DNA of 64,000 nucleotides from Canna indica. Lineage: Eukaryota; Streptophyta; Magnoliopsida; Zingiberales; Cannaceae. The notes beneath the pieces are model-generated. The model searched no databases and was not told where the DNA came from. It saw nothing but the letters and a program-made list of their open reading frames with translations. Of this stretch, positions 19,002 to 30,495 are shown in pieces; position 1 is the stretch's first letter, and each line of letters starts with the position of its first letter. The translations under genes and the position numbers were made by a program. The stretch spans positions 42,853,501-42,917,500 of the forward strand of contig CP136893.1 in assembly GCA_034359265.1 (NCBI GenBank). The letters run 5' to 3'.

Positions 19002-22000
19002 ATGGCCGCCTCCTCCCTCCTCCCGTCCTCCTCCTCCCTTCTCCGTCTCAGCCGCTATGCCCTCCCCCCCACCCCCCGCCGCCCCGCCCTTGCCCCCGTT
19101 CGAGCCTTCTCCGTCCCCGCCGCGCTCACGCAGGACGACCTTAAGAAGCTTGCCGCCGTCAAGGCCGTCGAGTACGTCAGCAGCGGCATGGTCCTCGGCC
19201 TCGGAACTGGCTCCACTGCCGCCTTTGTGGTTGCCGAGATCGGCGCCCTCATGTCCTCCGGCAAGCTCAGCAACATCGTGGGAGTGCCCACGTCCAAACG
19301 CACATATGAGCAAGCTTTGTCCCTCGGGATCCCACTGTCCACCCTCGATGACCACCCCCGTATAGATCTCGCCATTGACGGCGCCGATGAGGTTGGAAAT
19401 TACGCTTCTTCTTTTTTGGTAAAGCAATTAGGATGGCTCCTTTTTGCCTTCTTCGATAGAAGGTTAAAGATTTTTGGCATTTCAGTTATTCATTTATTCT
19501 TACTTTTTTTATTGATGCACTGATTAACCAGTTCATGCTTCCGAAGATGCTATAAATAAAAGAGTTCATGCATACAAAGACCCCATAAGTAGAGATCAAA
19601 TCCTTGATCTTAAGCAACATGTTTGAATGCACTAATTATCTAGATGTTGAACCCTTGACTTCAGAGAACATGCCTGAATGTCCTAACCCTTTTAAGCTAG
19701 TAGAATTGACCAGTTATTCATTCATTGATAGGATTTTCCATTAGTGGCACCAATGGTTAGAATAATCTGCTGTGGAAGAAAAAGTATTTTGTCATAGTCT
19801 ACTGTCTAAGAATGTTGAGATTTTTAGGATTTCAAGTAACCTTTCTACTAAGCTTGACTACCATTTGATCTATTCCTCACTAGATTGTGTCATTTGATCC
19901 TTACATTCCTTTTAGCAAGTTTCTGTGGAGTTAATGTATTTAGTTCGTTTTATCCAAAAAGGTAGTTTTCTTTATTGCCAATGCCTAAAAAAGTGATCAC
20001 ATGAGTCAATATATGTATTTACAAATCTATAAAACTATGTAAAGCAAACGACTCTTAATGTATCTGGTCACAATAACAAGAAGAACAGATTCTAGTAACC
20101 AACAATTCTTTTGGTTTAGATTTTGAGCCTCGGTGAATAGGAAAAGGGCCTGTGAATGCTTTGTACATAACGATTATCAGAACATACATTGAAATGAAGG
20201 TTTTTCTATTAGAAATTTGTTGATCTTGGCATTGAGCTGGGCTTTATTGTCTTTTCCATTTGAATATTCAGTTATTAGACCATTCATTCAATATGAATGT
20301 TGTATCATAAATGTTTGCCTTCCCTTAGTTTTTGATGTTGCTTTGCTGAAAATTTCAAAGTCATGGCATCCATTACATTTGGAAAGTTTTCATACCTGAA
20401 ATGTTTTCTGAATTTTTGTTATTTAGTTTAGTTCATCTTAAAGTATTTTTCTAATTTATAGAAAATACCCTATTCTCATGGTCAAATCAACACATAATAT
20501 TATTTTTATTAGGTGATCACTTACCCCAAATGCTTAAGCCCTTAGGAAAGGGATGGATCTATAGTTTTATATTTAACAATCCCTCTCACACGTGGGTAAG
20601 GACTAGATTGGACTAGCTTGGACCAAGACCAACACAGGGTTTACTTAACTTAATTGGGAATTTATATCCGTTTTAAATGTGTTTGACATTACTCAAATAC
20701 AAACCTTCACACTGAGACCATGTTATATATCCCAAAAGCTTAAGTTATTAGGAAAGAATTCAATTCACTTACCCCAAATGCTTAAGCCCTTAGGAAAGGG
20801 ATGGATCTATAGTTTTATATTTAACAATCCCTCTCACATGTGGGTAAGTAGAATGGACTAGCTTGGATCAAGACCATCACAGGGTTTACTTAACTTAATT
20901 GGGAATTTCTATCCATTTTAATATGTGTTTGACATTACTCAAATACAAACCTTCTGAGACCATGTTATATATCCCAAAAGCTTAAGTTATTAGGAAAGAA
21001 TTTGTTATGATCCTTGTTTTATGCCTTGCAATAAGCACGAGTTCGAGGCCGAGATGGAGGCTCCACGTTGCTAAATTGAAAAGTGTTGGTGGCTAGAAAA
21101 TTTAGTAGATCACTAGAGAAATAGATAGAGAGAGAGAGGGGAGAAGAGAGAGAGGGAGAGAGAGAGGAAGAGAAGAAACACAATTTGAATACCAACCATG
21201 CCTTTCTTTTTTTCTCATTTCTCCTTATATAGATTACACCATGTATTGTAATCAATACATAGCATACTTAATGACAATAAGGTATTCCTTTTTTTCTTAC
21301 AATAACTTACACAAAACTTAATTACTTAATTAAGTTTTTTGTTGGAATTTCTTTAAAGGGGTAACTCTTGGTTTCCACCAATTACTTTCTTATTAAGTTC
21401 TTGCTGGAATTTCTTTGAAGAGGTGACTCTTGGTTTCCGGCAGTTAAGTTTCTTTATTTATGGTGTTTTGAAGAAGTGTTATCACTTGGGATGACCTTTA
21501 GGCTTCTTCCAGTGGTATTTAATTTTCTACCTTGCCTCATTTGTTTGGGTTGATGTGGCAGCCTGTTCCGATGATGTGGCATGATGAGGTGGCTGCCCGG
21601 TTGACATAACATCACCCCCTCCCTAAGAAGCATGCTTGACCTCAAGCATGAAGGATGGGAAGTTAGCGTAAATTTGAGAAGTGGGTACTTGGATGGGAAG
21701 TTAGCGTAAATTTGAGAAGTGGGTTCCCAAGTAGCTGAAGCTTGCGTAAGTCCTGCCCATTGAATTAAAAATTCTTCTACTCTATTATTGACCCTCCGAT
21801 CCAGAATAGTATGTGGCCGGGGTTGACACTCATCTAGGTGTGACAATGAGAGTGGAGAAGGGAGAGTGGAGAAGGGCAATGATCAGTGCTGCTTTGAAAA
21901 TGCTTGAGAGAAGAAACATGAAAGACATTGTGAATTTTTGCCTCAGGTGGAATTTCAAGGGCATAAGTGACAATTCCAATTTTGCGAAGGATCCGAAAAG

Positions 22001-25000
22001 GGCCATAATATTATGGAGATTGTTAAAGTCCCACATTGGTTAAAAATATGGTCAAGTAGCCTTTAAATAGTTTGGATAATCCTCTCCTCATGAGCTAGCT
22101 TTTGGGGTGAGTTAGGCCCACTAATTTCTTAACATGGTATCAGAGCCAAGTTATGGTTGATATTGTGCCACCCGCAGATGTCCAGTCCTCAAAAACTCCA
22201 TGCTTCAGATGTCCAATCCTGGACGTGAGGGGTGTGTGTTAAAGTCCCACATTGGTTAAAAATATGGCCAAAATAACCTTTAAATAGTTTGGGCAATCCT
22301 CTCCTCATGAGCTAGTTTTTAGGGTGAGTTAGGCCCACTAATTTCTTAATATGGTATCAGAGCCAGGTTGTGTGGGGAGAAAGGCGCCGCCGACGAACAT
22401 CAAGGTCGCTGGCACCACGGCGAGGCAGAGGGAGAGCCTCCAACCCCATGGGTGAATCTTTTCCGTGAAGTAGTTTATGACGTCGGCGACGAGGATTCCC
22501 AAGCAGATCGTCAGCTAGAAGAGTTGGTTTACTGCGCCCTGAATTTTCGGCGGCGCTATCTCGGAGAGATACAGCGGTACCGCCTGATTTCCGAAGCCAA
22601 TGCCGATTCTGAGGAGTATGCGGCCGACAATGAGCATGAAGATGTTGACGGCGCCGCCGAGGAAGAAGCTCACTGAGCCAAACATGATGCCGCTTCGTCT
22701 TCCATATTTCCTGGTGACAACCGAAGCGCCGAAGGTGGAGAAGAGGGCAGCAAAGTAGAGGGCGGATGTGAAGAGACTAAGAGAGTCATACTTGCAGTAA
22801 TCTGTTTCATGGAGATGCACCTGCATCCTTCTATAGATAGAAGGGAAGAACTCCTTCAAGAAGTCATCCATGGAAGTCACTCCACTGGAGACACCAAGAT
22901 CATATCCAAACAGAGATCCCCCAAGAGATCCAACAAGGCAAGCCAAAATGAAGTATGCTTGTTGTGTTCCCTTAAGCACTCGTCAATTTCATCAAGTTGG
23001 GCAACTCCAGCGGTGTAAGGTACTAGACACGGTGGAGGGCGACCGTATACCACCTCGAATGGAGTAGTGCGAAGAGTTGTATGATAGGCTGTATTGTAAC
23101 AATACTCAACCCACGAAAGTCATTTTGTCCAGGTGCGAGGACTGTCACTTGTGAAACAACGGAGATAGAGTTCAACACCCCGATTGACTACTTCGGTTTG
23201 GCCATCTGCTTGTGTATGGTAGGCTGATGTGAAGTTGAGGCGAGTTCCGGGTAGAGTGAATAATTCTTGCTAGAACTTGCTTGTGAAAGTTACGTCACGA
23301 TCCAAGACTATGGACTCCGGAAATCCATGGAGGCGAACGATGTGGTCGAGGAAGAGTCGTGCGACTGTAGGAGCCGTATAAGGATGACCAAGTTTAAGGA
23401 AATGGTCATATTTAGATAAAACGGTCTACAACCACCAGGATGACGGACTTGCCGGCGGAGAGAGGAAGACCTTCAATAAAATCCATGGAGATATTGACCC
23501 ATATTTGATGTGGGATGGGTAGTGGTTGTAAGAGACCGGCGGGTTGAAGCGTATCAGTTTTGTGACGTTGACACACCACACAAGAGTGTACATATTCTCG
23601 CACGTCATGTCGAAGCTGCTCCCAAAAAAACTCAGCACGTATCTGCTGTAATGTACGTTGATAGCCTTCATGGGTGGAGTCGTGGAAGGCGCCGACGATG
23701 AGTTTGCATAGAGGTGAGGTGGCAGATAGATAAATTCTATTTTTGAACAGAATCAGCCCATCCTGGACTGTCCATAAGGAGGGTTGCAGCATGAGAGGGA
23801 TGTCCAACATCTGCTGCAATTTTGGCGTTGATTGGATTTCACTTTTGAGCTGCCAAAAAAATTGTGAGTGAGATAGAGAAATGGCAGCAAGTGTTCCGAC
23901 AGTAAGGGGGTGACGGGACATGGCATTAGCAGCGATGTTGATTTTGTCGACTTTGTATTCAATGCTGAAATCATAGCCCAGTAATTTGGAGATCCAATGG
24001 TGTTGTGGGGAAGTGATTAAACGCTGCTCGAGGAGGTATTTCAAACTGTAATGGTCGGTGCGAACCACAAAACGTCGACCCCAAAGATATGGCGTCCAAT
24101 GTTTGATTGCTTTGGCAAGGCCGATAAGTTCTTTCTCGTAAGCTGCCAATTTTTGCATGTGTGCTGGAAATGGGCGGCTGAAATAAGCGATGAGGTGGCC
24201 TTGTTGATGGAGAACAGCTCCCATGCCACTACTAGCAGCATCACACTCGACTATAAAGATTTGATTGAAGTCCGGAAGAGCTAGAGTTGGGGTTGTTGTA
24301 AGAGCAGTTTTGAGGGCTGTGAATGCATGGGCAGCATCATCGGTCCATGTGAAGTTGTTCTTGCGTAGGAGGTTGTGAAGCGGGCTTGCAATGGTACCAA
24401 AATTGCGTATAAATTCGCGGTAGTACTCAGCCAATCCGAGGAAACTACGAAGTTCCGTTGGAGTGGATGGTTGTGGCCAAGTGGAGATAGCAGCAATCTT
24501 ATGAGGGTCGGTATTGACACCCTTGTTGGAGACGACGTGGCCTAAATAAGCCACTGATGGTTTAGCAAAGCTACACTTCGACTCCTTGAGGAAAAGTTGA
24601 TGTTGTTGAAGGAGTGCAAATACGCTGCCCAAGTGGTTTAGATGTTCTGTTAATGAACTGCTGTACACAAGAATATCGTCAAAGAATACAAGTACAAATT
24701 TACAAAGCATCAGACGAAATATGTCGTTCATTAGGGCTTGGATGGTGGAAGGAGCGTTCACCAAGCCAAAGGGCATGACGAGAAACTCGAAGTGGCCATG
24801 ATGAGTGCGAAAGGTTGTTTTCTCCACATCGTCGGGATGCATTCTTATTTGATGATAGCTCGAACGTCAGTCAAGCTTGGAGAAGATGCTGGCCCCATGT
24901 AGCTCGTCCAAGAGTTCTTCAATGACAGGAATCGGGAACTTATCTTTGATGGTGAGTGCATTTAGTGCGCGATAATCAACACAAAGGCGCCATGAAGCAT

Positions 25001-28000
25001 CCTTCTTTTTGACGAGAAGGGCTGGGGCAGAGAAGGGAGAAGTACTTGGGCGGATGGTACCTTGTTGGAGCAATTGGCAGCATTGGTTTTCAATCTCATC
25101 TTTTTGACGATACGGGTATCGATAAGGCCAAACGACAACTGGTTCAGAGTGAGGTTGAAGCCTGATTCGGTGATCACAAGAGCGGAAGGGAGGAAGCCTA
25201 TGAGGTTCCTGGAAGAGGCACCGAAATTGGTTCAAAACAGTATGCACATTGTATTCGGTGGAGACGGTTGCCACGTGCATCATTGTTGGTTGCTAGGGTT
25301 GTATTCCGTGCAAGGTGATGATGTGATCATTGGTGGAGTACTGTAGCTGCAATTTGTCGAAGTCCCAGGTGATGGGCCCCAATGTTTGGAGCCAATGAAC
25401 TCCAAGGACAGCATCAAATCCACTTAAATCGATGATGTAAAAGTGTGTAGTGATTGACTCCTTACCGATAAGGAGGGTAGCCTTGTGTTCACCATAACAC
25501 TTGAGACGATCCCCATTAGCCACCGCCACAGCGAACCCAACGCAACGACCAAGAGGGGAGTTGAGGCGTTGATCCACTGAAAAACCGAGAAAATTGTGGG
25601 TACTCCCGGAGTCTAACAACACACGAACAGGGAGGTTTTTGATGTAGCCGACGACTTGCATGGTCTGGGCATGGGGGGTGCCTTGTAAGGCCATGAGGGA
25701 CACTTCAGGATTGTCCTTCATGTCCCAAGCTGGATCGTCGTGGACACTTGGTTGGGTGGTGTGCGGCTAGTTCAATACTTGCAGTCGGTTCTTCTTGGTC
25801 AGGGAGAATTTCAAGCATGAATAGTTGACGACATCGGTGTGTAGGGGTCCATTCCGCATCACAGTTGAAGCATAGGCCTTGTCGGCGTCGAAGGGCAGCT
25901 TCCTCTTGTGTCAAACGCCTAGTTGGTTTAGGCCGTAGACCTCCCCTATTTGCAAGTGAAAAGAGTTGGCGTTGCTGGTTTGGCGGGATAGAAGTGGGCG
26001 GACGGGCGTTTGTAGCAGCAGTTTGGAAGATTGCTTCGGGAGGACGTCTCCCACCCGGTTGACTCCATGCTACTTGCTCATAGAGACGAGCGAGGCGCAT
26101 AGCTTCAGTGAGGTCTATTGGATCGAGAGCCTCCACCATAACTTGAAGATTCGGAGTGAGTCCTTTGATGAATAACTCCACTTCTTGCTCGGATGATAAA
26201 TGGCCAGCACGTGCAAGAAGCCGCTTAAAGGATCTTTGATAGTCCATCACCGATCGTGTTTGGTGTAGACTAGCTAGTTCGCCCAATTTGTTGCCTCGAG
26301 TTGGAGGTCCAAAACAGTGATGGCAATGATCTTGAAACTCGAGCCATCAGAGTTGGGGAATATCTTGCATCAGCTTTAGTACCCAAAACTGGGCATCTTC
26401 CATCATATGATAAGCTGCAATTGCCACCTTTGAGTCTTCATGAATTTGGTGAAAAAGGAAATATTGATTGCAGCGTGACAACCATGATAATAGATCTTTA
26501 GTTCCATCATAACATGGAAATTCGAAGCGAGGAAAGCGTTGGTGGAGAGTGAGCTGTCCTGGTTCATCATGTAGTGGCATTCCTCGAGCGATACCTTGAC
26601 GTCGAGGGGAATGGCCAAGAATTCCGCTGCCATTGATTGTTGGAATATGACCTTGATTGGGTACTTGAACAAGATCATTATTGGCACGAATGGAGGTGCT
26701 GCCTTCAATCGTCATTGAGGTAGTACGAAGGGTTTCTACCTCTTTTGATAATGCTGCAATCTGGGCCAGAATTTGGCCTCTTTCTGCATCACGACCAGCT
26801 CGATCTTTCGCTTGAGAGGTTGTCATCTCGCGCATGAATGCGAGGACCTGATCTTGGAAAGACTCCCCCATATACCACCTTGTTATGATCCTTGTTTTGT
26901 GCCTTGCAATAAGCACGAGTTCGAGGCCGAGATGGAGGCTCCACGCTGCTGAATTGAAAAGTGTTGGTGGTTAGAAAATTTAGTAGATCACTAGAGAAAG
27001 AGATAGAGAGAGAGAGGGGAGAAGAGAGAGAGGGAGAGAGAGAGGAAGAGAAGAAACACAATTTGAATACCAACCATGTCTTTCTTTTTTTCTCATTTCT
27101 CCTTATATAGATTACACCATGTTTACTTTATTATTAAGTTCTTGTTGGAATTGCTTTCAAGAGGTGACTCTTGGTTTTCAGCACTTAAGTTTCTTTATTT
27201 ATGGTGTCTTGAAGAAGTGTCATCACTTGGGATGACCTTTAGGCTTCTTCCGGTGGTATTTAATTTTCCACCTTGCCTCATTTGTTTCGGTTGATGTGGC
27301 AGCCTGTTCCGATGATGTGGCATGATGAGGTGGCCGCCCGGTTGACATAACAAAATTCAATTCACTTACCCCAAATGCTTAAGCCCTTAGGAATGGGATA
27401 GATCTATAGTTTTAATCCCTCTCACATGTGGGTAAGTAGATTGGACAAGCGTCGACCAAGACCAACACAGGTTTACTCAACTTAATTGGGAATTTCTATC
27501 CGTTTTAATGTGTTTGACATTACTCAAATACAAACCTTCACTCTGAGACCATGTTATATATCCCAAAAGCTTAAGTTATTAGGAAAAAATTCAATTCATA
27601 CTTTTGTATATGCAATAACTACTTTATATACTCTACTGATCATTACTGTATTAGGGTACAATTGAGACACTTGTTATTGTTCATATTTGTCTGTATTGGT
27701 GTATATTCAAGCTGCTTTGTTTCTTTCCCTACATAATTGATTTCACGAGAACAACATTTTCAGTTAAGTTACTTCTATCCTTGCATACTTTATTAAATAA
27801 ATGGCAGGCATTCAATTGAATTTGTCCATGAAATAGAATTTTTTTTCTTGTTTTCTACACAGATACTTGTTTAGTTATTGAGATATAATTGGTAGGCTAG
27901 GATTGTCAATTGTGAATGAGGAAACATGTAAGCACAACCTAGCTAGTTTGAAGATAGAAGTGAAAGGGTATACTCCTTTCATATTCAGTTATTGCTCTCA

Positions 28001-28812
28001 ATATTACCTAATTGCTGAGAAAACCCATGTAAATTGTTGGAGGAGTTCTTGTTACTTGTTATTATTTTAGTGGTGAATAGCAATTAGGACATAGCAATTT
28101 GATTATTCATTAATGGTTATACTAGGTTGGGATAGGAGTGTCTTTAGCTGTAAAAATTGTACTTGTGATCTTGTGTTCAACATGTTATATTGCTGTTGAA
28201 GTTTTTCAAACGATGTTTCAGATGATCTGGTACATTTTCTTTTAGTATAAAACGACTTATTTTGATTAGGTTATGTAGATATAAATAACAGTTGTATTTG
28301 GTTGTTCAGCATTGTGATTAGGTAATATAGATATAAATAACAGAAGTTCATTGTCTGATTTTGGGATTCAACAGGTGGATCCAGATCTTAATCTTGTCAA
28401 GGGACGTGGAGGGGCTTTACTTCGTGAGAAGATGGTTGAGGCAGCATCTGATAAGTTCGTTGTTGTAGCAGATGAGACAAAGCTTGTAACCGGATTGGGT
28501 GGAAGTGGGCTTGCAATGCCAGTGGAAGTTGTGCAGTTCTGCTGGAAATATAACCAAATAAGGCTGCAAGAATTATTCAAGGAAGAAGGATGTGAAGCTA
28601 AGCTCAGGTTGGATGGCAATGGGAAGCCTTACGTCACCGATAATTCAAATTACATTGTTGATTTATACTTCACGACGCCAATTAAAGATGCAACTGCAGC
28701 AGGGAAGGAAATTTCAGCACTCGAAGGGGTTGTTGAGCACGGGTTGTTCTTGGACATGGCAACTGCTGTTATAATTGCAGGGAAAGATGGGGTCACTGTG
28801 CAGGCAAAATAA
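19002..28812 (+). CDS. RPI: ribose-5-phosphate isomerase, plastid type, two exons
   Basis: Exon 1 is 19002-19391 (130 codons) and exon 2 is 28375-28812 (145 codons and TAA), 275 residues in all, the usual size of the plastid enzyme. The junctions are GATGAG|GTTGGA and TTCAACAG|GTGGAT, phase 0. The enzyme interconverts ribose-5-phosphate and ribulose-5-phosphate in the Calvin cycle and pentose phosphate pathway. Residues 1 to about 38 are rich in Ser, Arg, Pro and Ala with no acid, like a chloroplast transit peptide. The phosphate loop GLGTGSTA is at 66-73. The active-site DGADE (126-130) ends exon 1 and the conserved [11 protein letters not shown] opens exon 2. The single 8983-bp intron holds a chromovirus in antisense. 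Exon 1 is much more GC-rich than exon 2. The reading is intact. Confidence 0.96.
20518..21002 (+). repeat. tandem ~245-bp intron repeat, third copy split off by a retrotransposon
   Basis: CACTTACCCCAAATGCTTAA begins copies at 20518, 20767 and 27363, each followed by the same run through CATGTTATATATCCC and AGCTTAAGTTATTAGGAAA. Copies 1 and 2 adjoin; copy 3 continues where the retrotransposon ends (27353-27600). The element thus landed at the boundary of copies 2 and 3 of a triplication already present. Confidence 0.85.
21003..21611 (-). repeat. 3' LTR of chromovirus 1
   Basis: 609 bp, TGTTATGATCC to GTTGACATAACA. It contains a GA-rich block (21121-21175) and a partial internal duplication (two stretches ending in TGACTCTTGG/TAACTCTTGG, near 21370 and 21430) of which the other LTR keeps only one. 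Confidence 0.9.
21650..22020 (-). pseudogene. chromovirus 1 integrase C-terminus with chromodomain-like end
   Basis: On the minus strand the reading gives GPFRI-like residues near 22010, then [13 protein letters not shown], then [20 protein letters not shown] and SATWEP (about 21810-21690). The last part has the pattern of the chromodomain that tethers chromovirus integrases to chromatin. A frame change lies near 21840. The same region is complete at 54400-54738 in the sister element. Confidence 0.82.
22021..22371 (+). mobile_element. TRIM element: two short LTRs, each followed by a Met-tRNA primer site
   Basis: LTR copies at 22021-22134 and 22237-22351 both start TGTTAAAGTCCCACATTGG and end CTAATTTCTTAACA/CTAATTTCTTAATA. 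Both are followed by TGGTATCAGAGCC (22135 and 22352), the initiator-Met primer site. About 100 bp of non-coding DNA separate them. This is the layout of a terminal-repeat retrotransposon in miniature. The second primer site implies that a third LTR once lay further right; instead a transporter gene fragment follows. A related element is at 53475-53749. Confidence 0.85.
22372..22979 (-). pseudogene. captured fragment of a hexose/H+ symporter gene (STP family)
   Basis: The minus-strand frame 22979-22515 is 154 codons and continues after one in-frame stop to about 22372. It has [19 protein letters not shown] (first transmembrane segment and loop), the RKYGRRSG signature, [20 protein letters not shown] and SEIAP, and then [16 protein letters not shown]. 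This order is that of the N-terminal half of plant sugar transport proteins of the major facilitator superfamily. It covers roughly residues 15-215 of a ~510-residue family. It has no start of its own and cannot make a transporter. It lies between the TRIM and the integrase of chromovirus 1, without any intron being evident. Confidence 0.88.
22980..25721 (-). pseudogene. chromovirus 1 protease, RT, RNase H and integrase
   Basis: Protease: [12 protein letters not shown] near residue 35 of the frame starting at 25721. [32 protein letters not shown], then [10 protein letters not shown]. RNase [17 protein letters not shown] and [16 protein letters not shown]. Integrase: an HHCC zinc site (HDSTHEGY ... 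CVVC, about 23640-23560), [17 protein letters not shown] and [11 protein letters not shown]. The frame from 25721 to 23412 is broken only by TAG at 25295-25293 and TGA at 24869-24867. A one-base shift occurs near 23425 and a further stop near 23270. The integrase is cut at 22983, and about 200 bp of it are missing there compared with the sister element. Confidence 0.92.
25705..26916 (-). pseudogene. chromovirus 1 gag
   Basis: The frame opens next to the 5' LTR and contains [20 protein letters not shown], a coiled-coil-like stretch ([15 protein letters not shown]), the gag core [12 protein letters not shown] to [16 protein letters not shown], and, after one TGA at 26346-26344, [10 protein letters not shown] and the zinc knuckle [15 protein letters not shown]. 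The last part runs into a different frame from the protease, so there is a shift near 25715. In the sister element gag and protease share one frame. Confidence 0.88.
26881..27352 (-). repeat. 5' LTR of chromovirus 1
   Basis: 472 bp, same ends as the 3' LTR. On the minus strand it is followed by GGTGGTAT and then directly by the gag ATGGGGGAG. The sister element has TGGTATCAGAGCCAAAA in between, so most of the Met-tRNA primer site is deleted here. Confidence 0.9.
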
Positions 28813-28966
28813 GTTCAAGTGTGGGATGAAGTGTCCAAAACCAACCCTTTTTACATTTTTCTTGATGTAGAATCAATATCCAGCAGAGTGTTAATTAATC
28901 ATTGGATGATTGTATGTCCTTCAGTTATTTTAAAAAGTTTTCTATGTACTTCCACAAAAAATGAGA

Positions 28967-28972
28967 AATAAA
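28967..28972 (+). terminator. candidate polyadenylation signal of the isomerase gene
   Basis: AATAAA, 155 bp after the stop codon at 28810-28812, in an AT-rich context. Confidence 0.55.
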
Positions 28973-29239
28973 GAGGCAGGAATTTGCATAAATGATACTG
29001 CAGGATCACGTTGCTTGTATTGTTGTGATTAACATTCAGGGCTCAGAGAAGAGTATGGTCATACTGGAAATTTTTATTCTATGAAGCCTTTAAGGATTTG
29101 TATGTCTCTTTGTCTCTTTGTCTCTCGAAGTTATTTTCTTAGGTTCTTAGCTTTAGCTGGACTGATGCTGTTGAGGTATAAAAATCTAAATATTTTCAAA
29201 ACTTTAGTTTAGCATGCATGACTTTATAAATATTAAAAA

Positions 29240-30495
29240 GAGAAATGATAAAAAAATACTTTTAACGTTTTTTCACGAATACTAAAATACTCTTAAGATT
29301 TTTTTTGAATCAATAATACCTCTTATGCTATGGAATTGGATACAAAAATAATCCTATAGATAAACGACGGTAATGGAGGGACAACGGAGCTGACGTGGCT
29401 GATGATTGGGAATGATGACGTAGACACGTGACGCGCATGCAGATCAAGATGTTTTCTCACGAATACTAAAATGCTCCTAATGTTTTCTCACGGGTACTAA
29501 AATGTCCCTAATATTTTCTCACGGGTACTAAAATTCTCCTAACGTTTATTTTGGAGCTAAAATACCCTTGAGGTTATTGAAAATGGTACAAAAATGATAC
29601 CCAAGCTAACTTCTATTAAGTGAAACTTAAAGGAGAAGTCGTAGATGCTGACTGGGATGTTGACTTTACACGTGGAACACATCTTGAGAGCAACTTGCCA
29701 CACAAGCGACACGTAAGATGCAACGTAGGGGTAAGCAAAAAGAATCAAAAATTCGATTAATCGAAAAATCAGTTTGAAACTAAATCGAATTTTTCGGTTA
29801 ACCCATCCGATGGTTTCGGTTTCAGTTTTTATTTTCTAAATTTTTGGTTTTCGATTTCGATTTGGGTCAACTTCGCTATCCCTCCATTTACAAAAACCGA
29901 AATCGAAATCGAAAATCGAAAATTTAGAAAATAAAAATTGAAAGTGAAATCGACGGATCGCTTAACCGAAAAATTCGCTTCGATTTCAAACCGATTTTCC
30001 TGTTAACCGAATTTTTGATTTTTTTGCTTACTCATACGTTGCATTTTACGTGTCACTTGCGTGACAAATTGCTCTCTGCATGTGCGCCACGTGTAAAGTC
30101 AACATCCCAATCAGCATCCACGACATCTCCATTAAGTCTCACTTAACAGAAGTTAGCTGGGTTGTCATTCCATTTTCAATAACCTTAGAGGTATTTTAGC
30201 TCCAAAACAAATGTTAGGGCCATTTTAGTACCCGTGAAAAAATATTTGGGGATATTTTAGTACCCGTGAAAAAGCATCTTGGTCTGCATGTGCGCCACGT
30301 GTCCGCGTCATCAGTTTCAATCATCGGCCACGTTAGCTCTGTTATCCATCTATTAACGTCGTTTATCTATAAGATCATTTTTGTACTCAATTCCATATCG
30401 TAAATGATATTTTTTTATCCAAAAACAATTAGGGACATTTTAATACCCGTGACAAAACATTAGGGGTATTTAGTACATTTTCCCCCTTAAAAAAT
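29240..30495. repeat. 1.25-kb imperfect palindrome (fold-back element)
   Basis: The left arm (29240-29865) returns inverted in the right arm (about 29890-30495). Matching blocks include GATAAACGACGGTAATGGA with its inverse near 30355, GCATGCAGATCAAGATG with CATCTTGGTCTGCATG (30274), TTAACAGAAGTTAGCTGGG with its left counterpart (29600), and the innermost AAATCGAAAATCGAAAA runs. TTTTCTCACGGGTACTAAAAT recurs two to three times within each arm. No coding region. Overall it looks like a non-autonomous fold-back or Mutator-like DNA transposon. Confidence 0.8.

Larger units (their letters stand above)
21003..27352 (-). mobile_element. chromovirus 1 (Ty3/Gypsy), in the isomerase intron
   Basis: LTRs begin TGTTATG and end CATAACA at 21003-21611 and 26881-27352; flanks GAATT (20998-21002) and AAATT (27353-27357) give a 5-bp target duplication with one change. 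A purine tract (AGGGAGGGGGTGA, minus strand, 21624-21612) precedes the 3' LTR. Gag, protease, RT, RNase H, integrase and a chromodomain-like end follow on the minus strand. The 5' LTR lacks about 137 bp present in the 3' LTR. It holds few stops but is interrupted in integrase by TRIM and transporter sequence at 22021-22980. It is antisense to the host gene and of the same family as the element in the NEK gene. Confidence 0.92.

Noticed and set aside
19055..19427. Three further open frames over isomerase exon 1
   Set aside because: Shadows caused by the high GC content of the exon; the sense frame matches the enzyme family.
22368..22676. Plus-strand open frame of 102 codons
   Set aside because: It is antisense to the sugar-transporter fragment, whose minus frame matches a known family.
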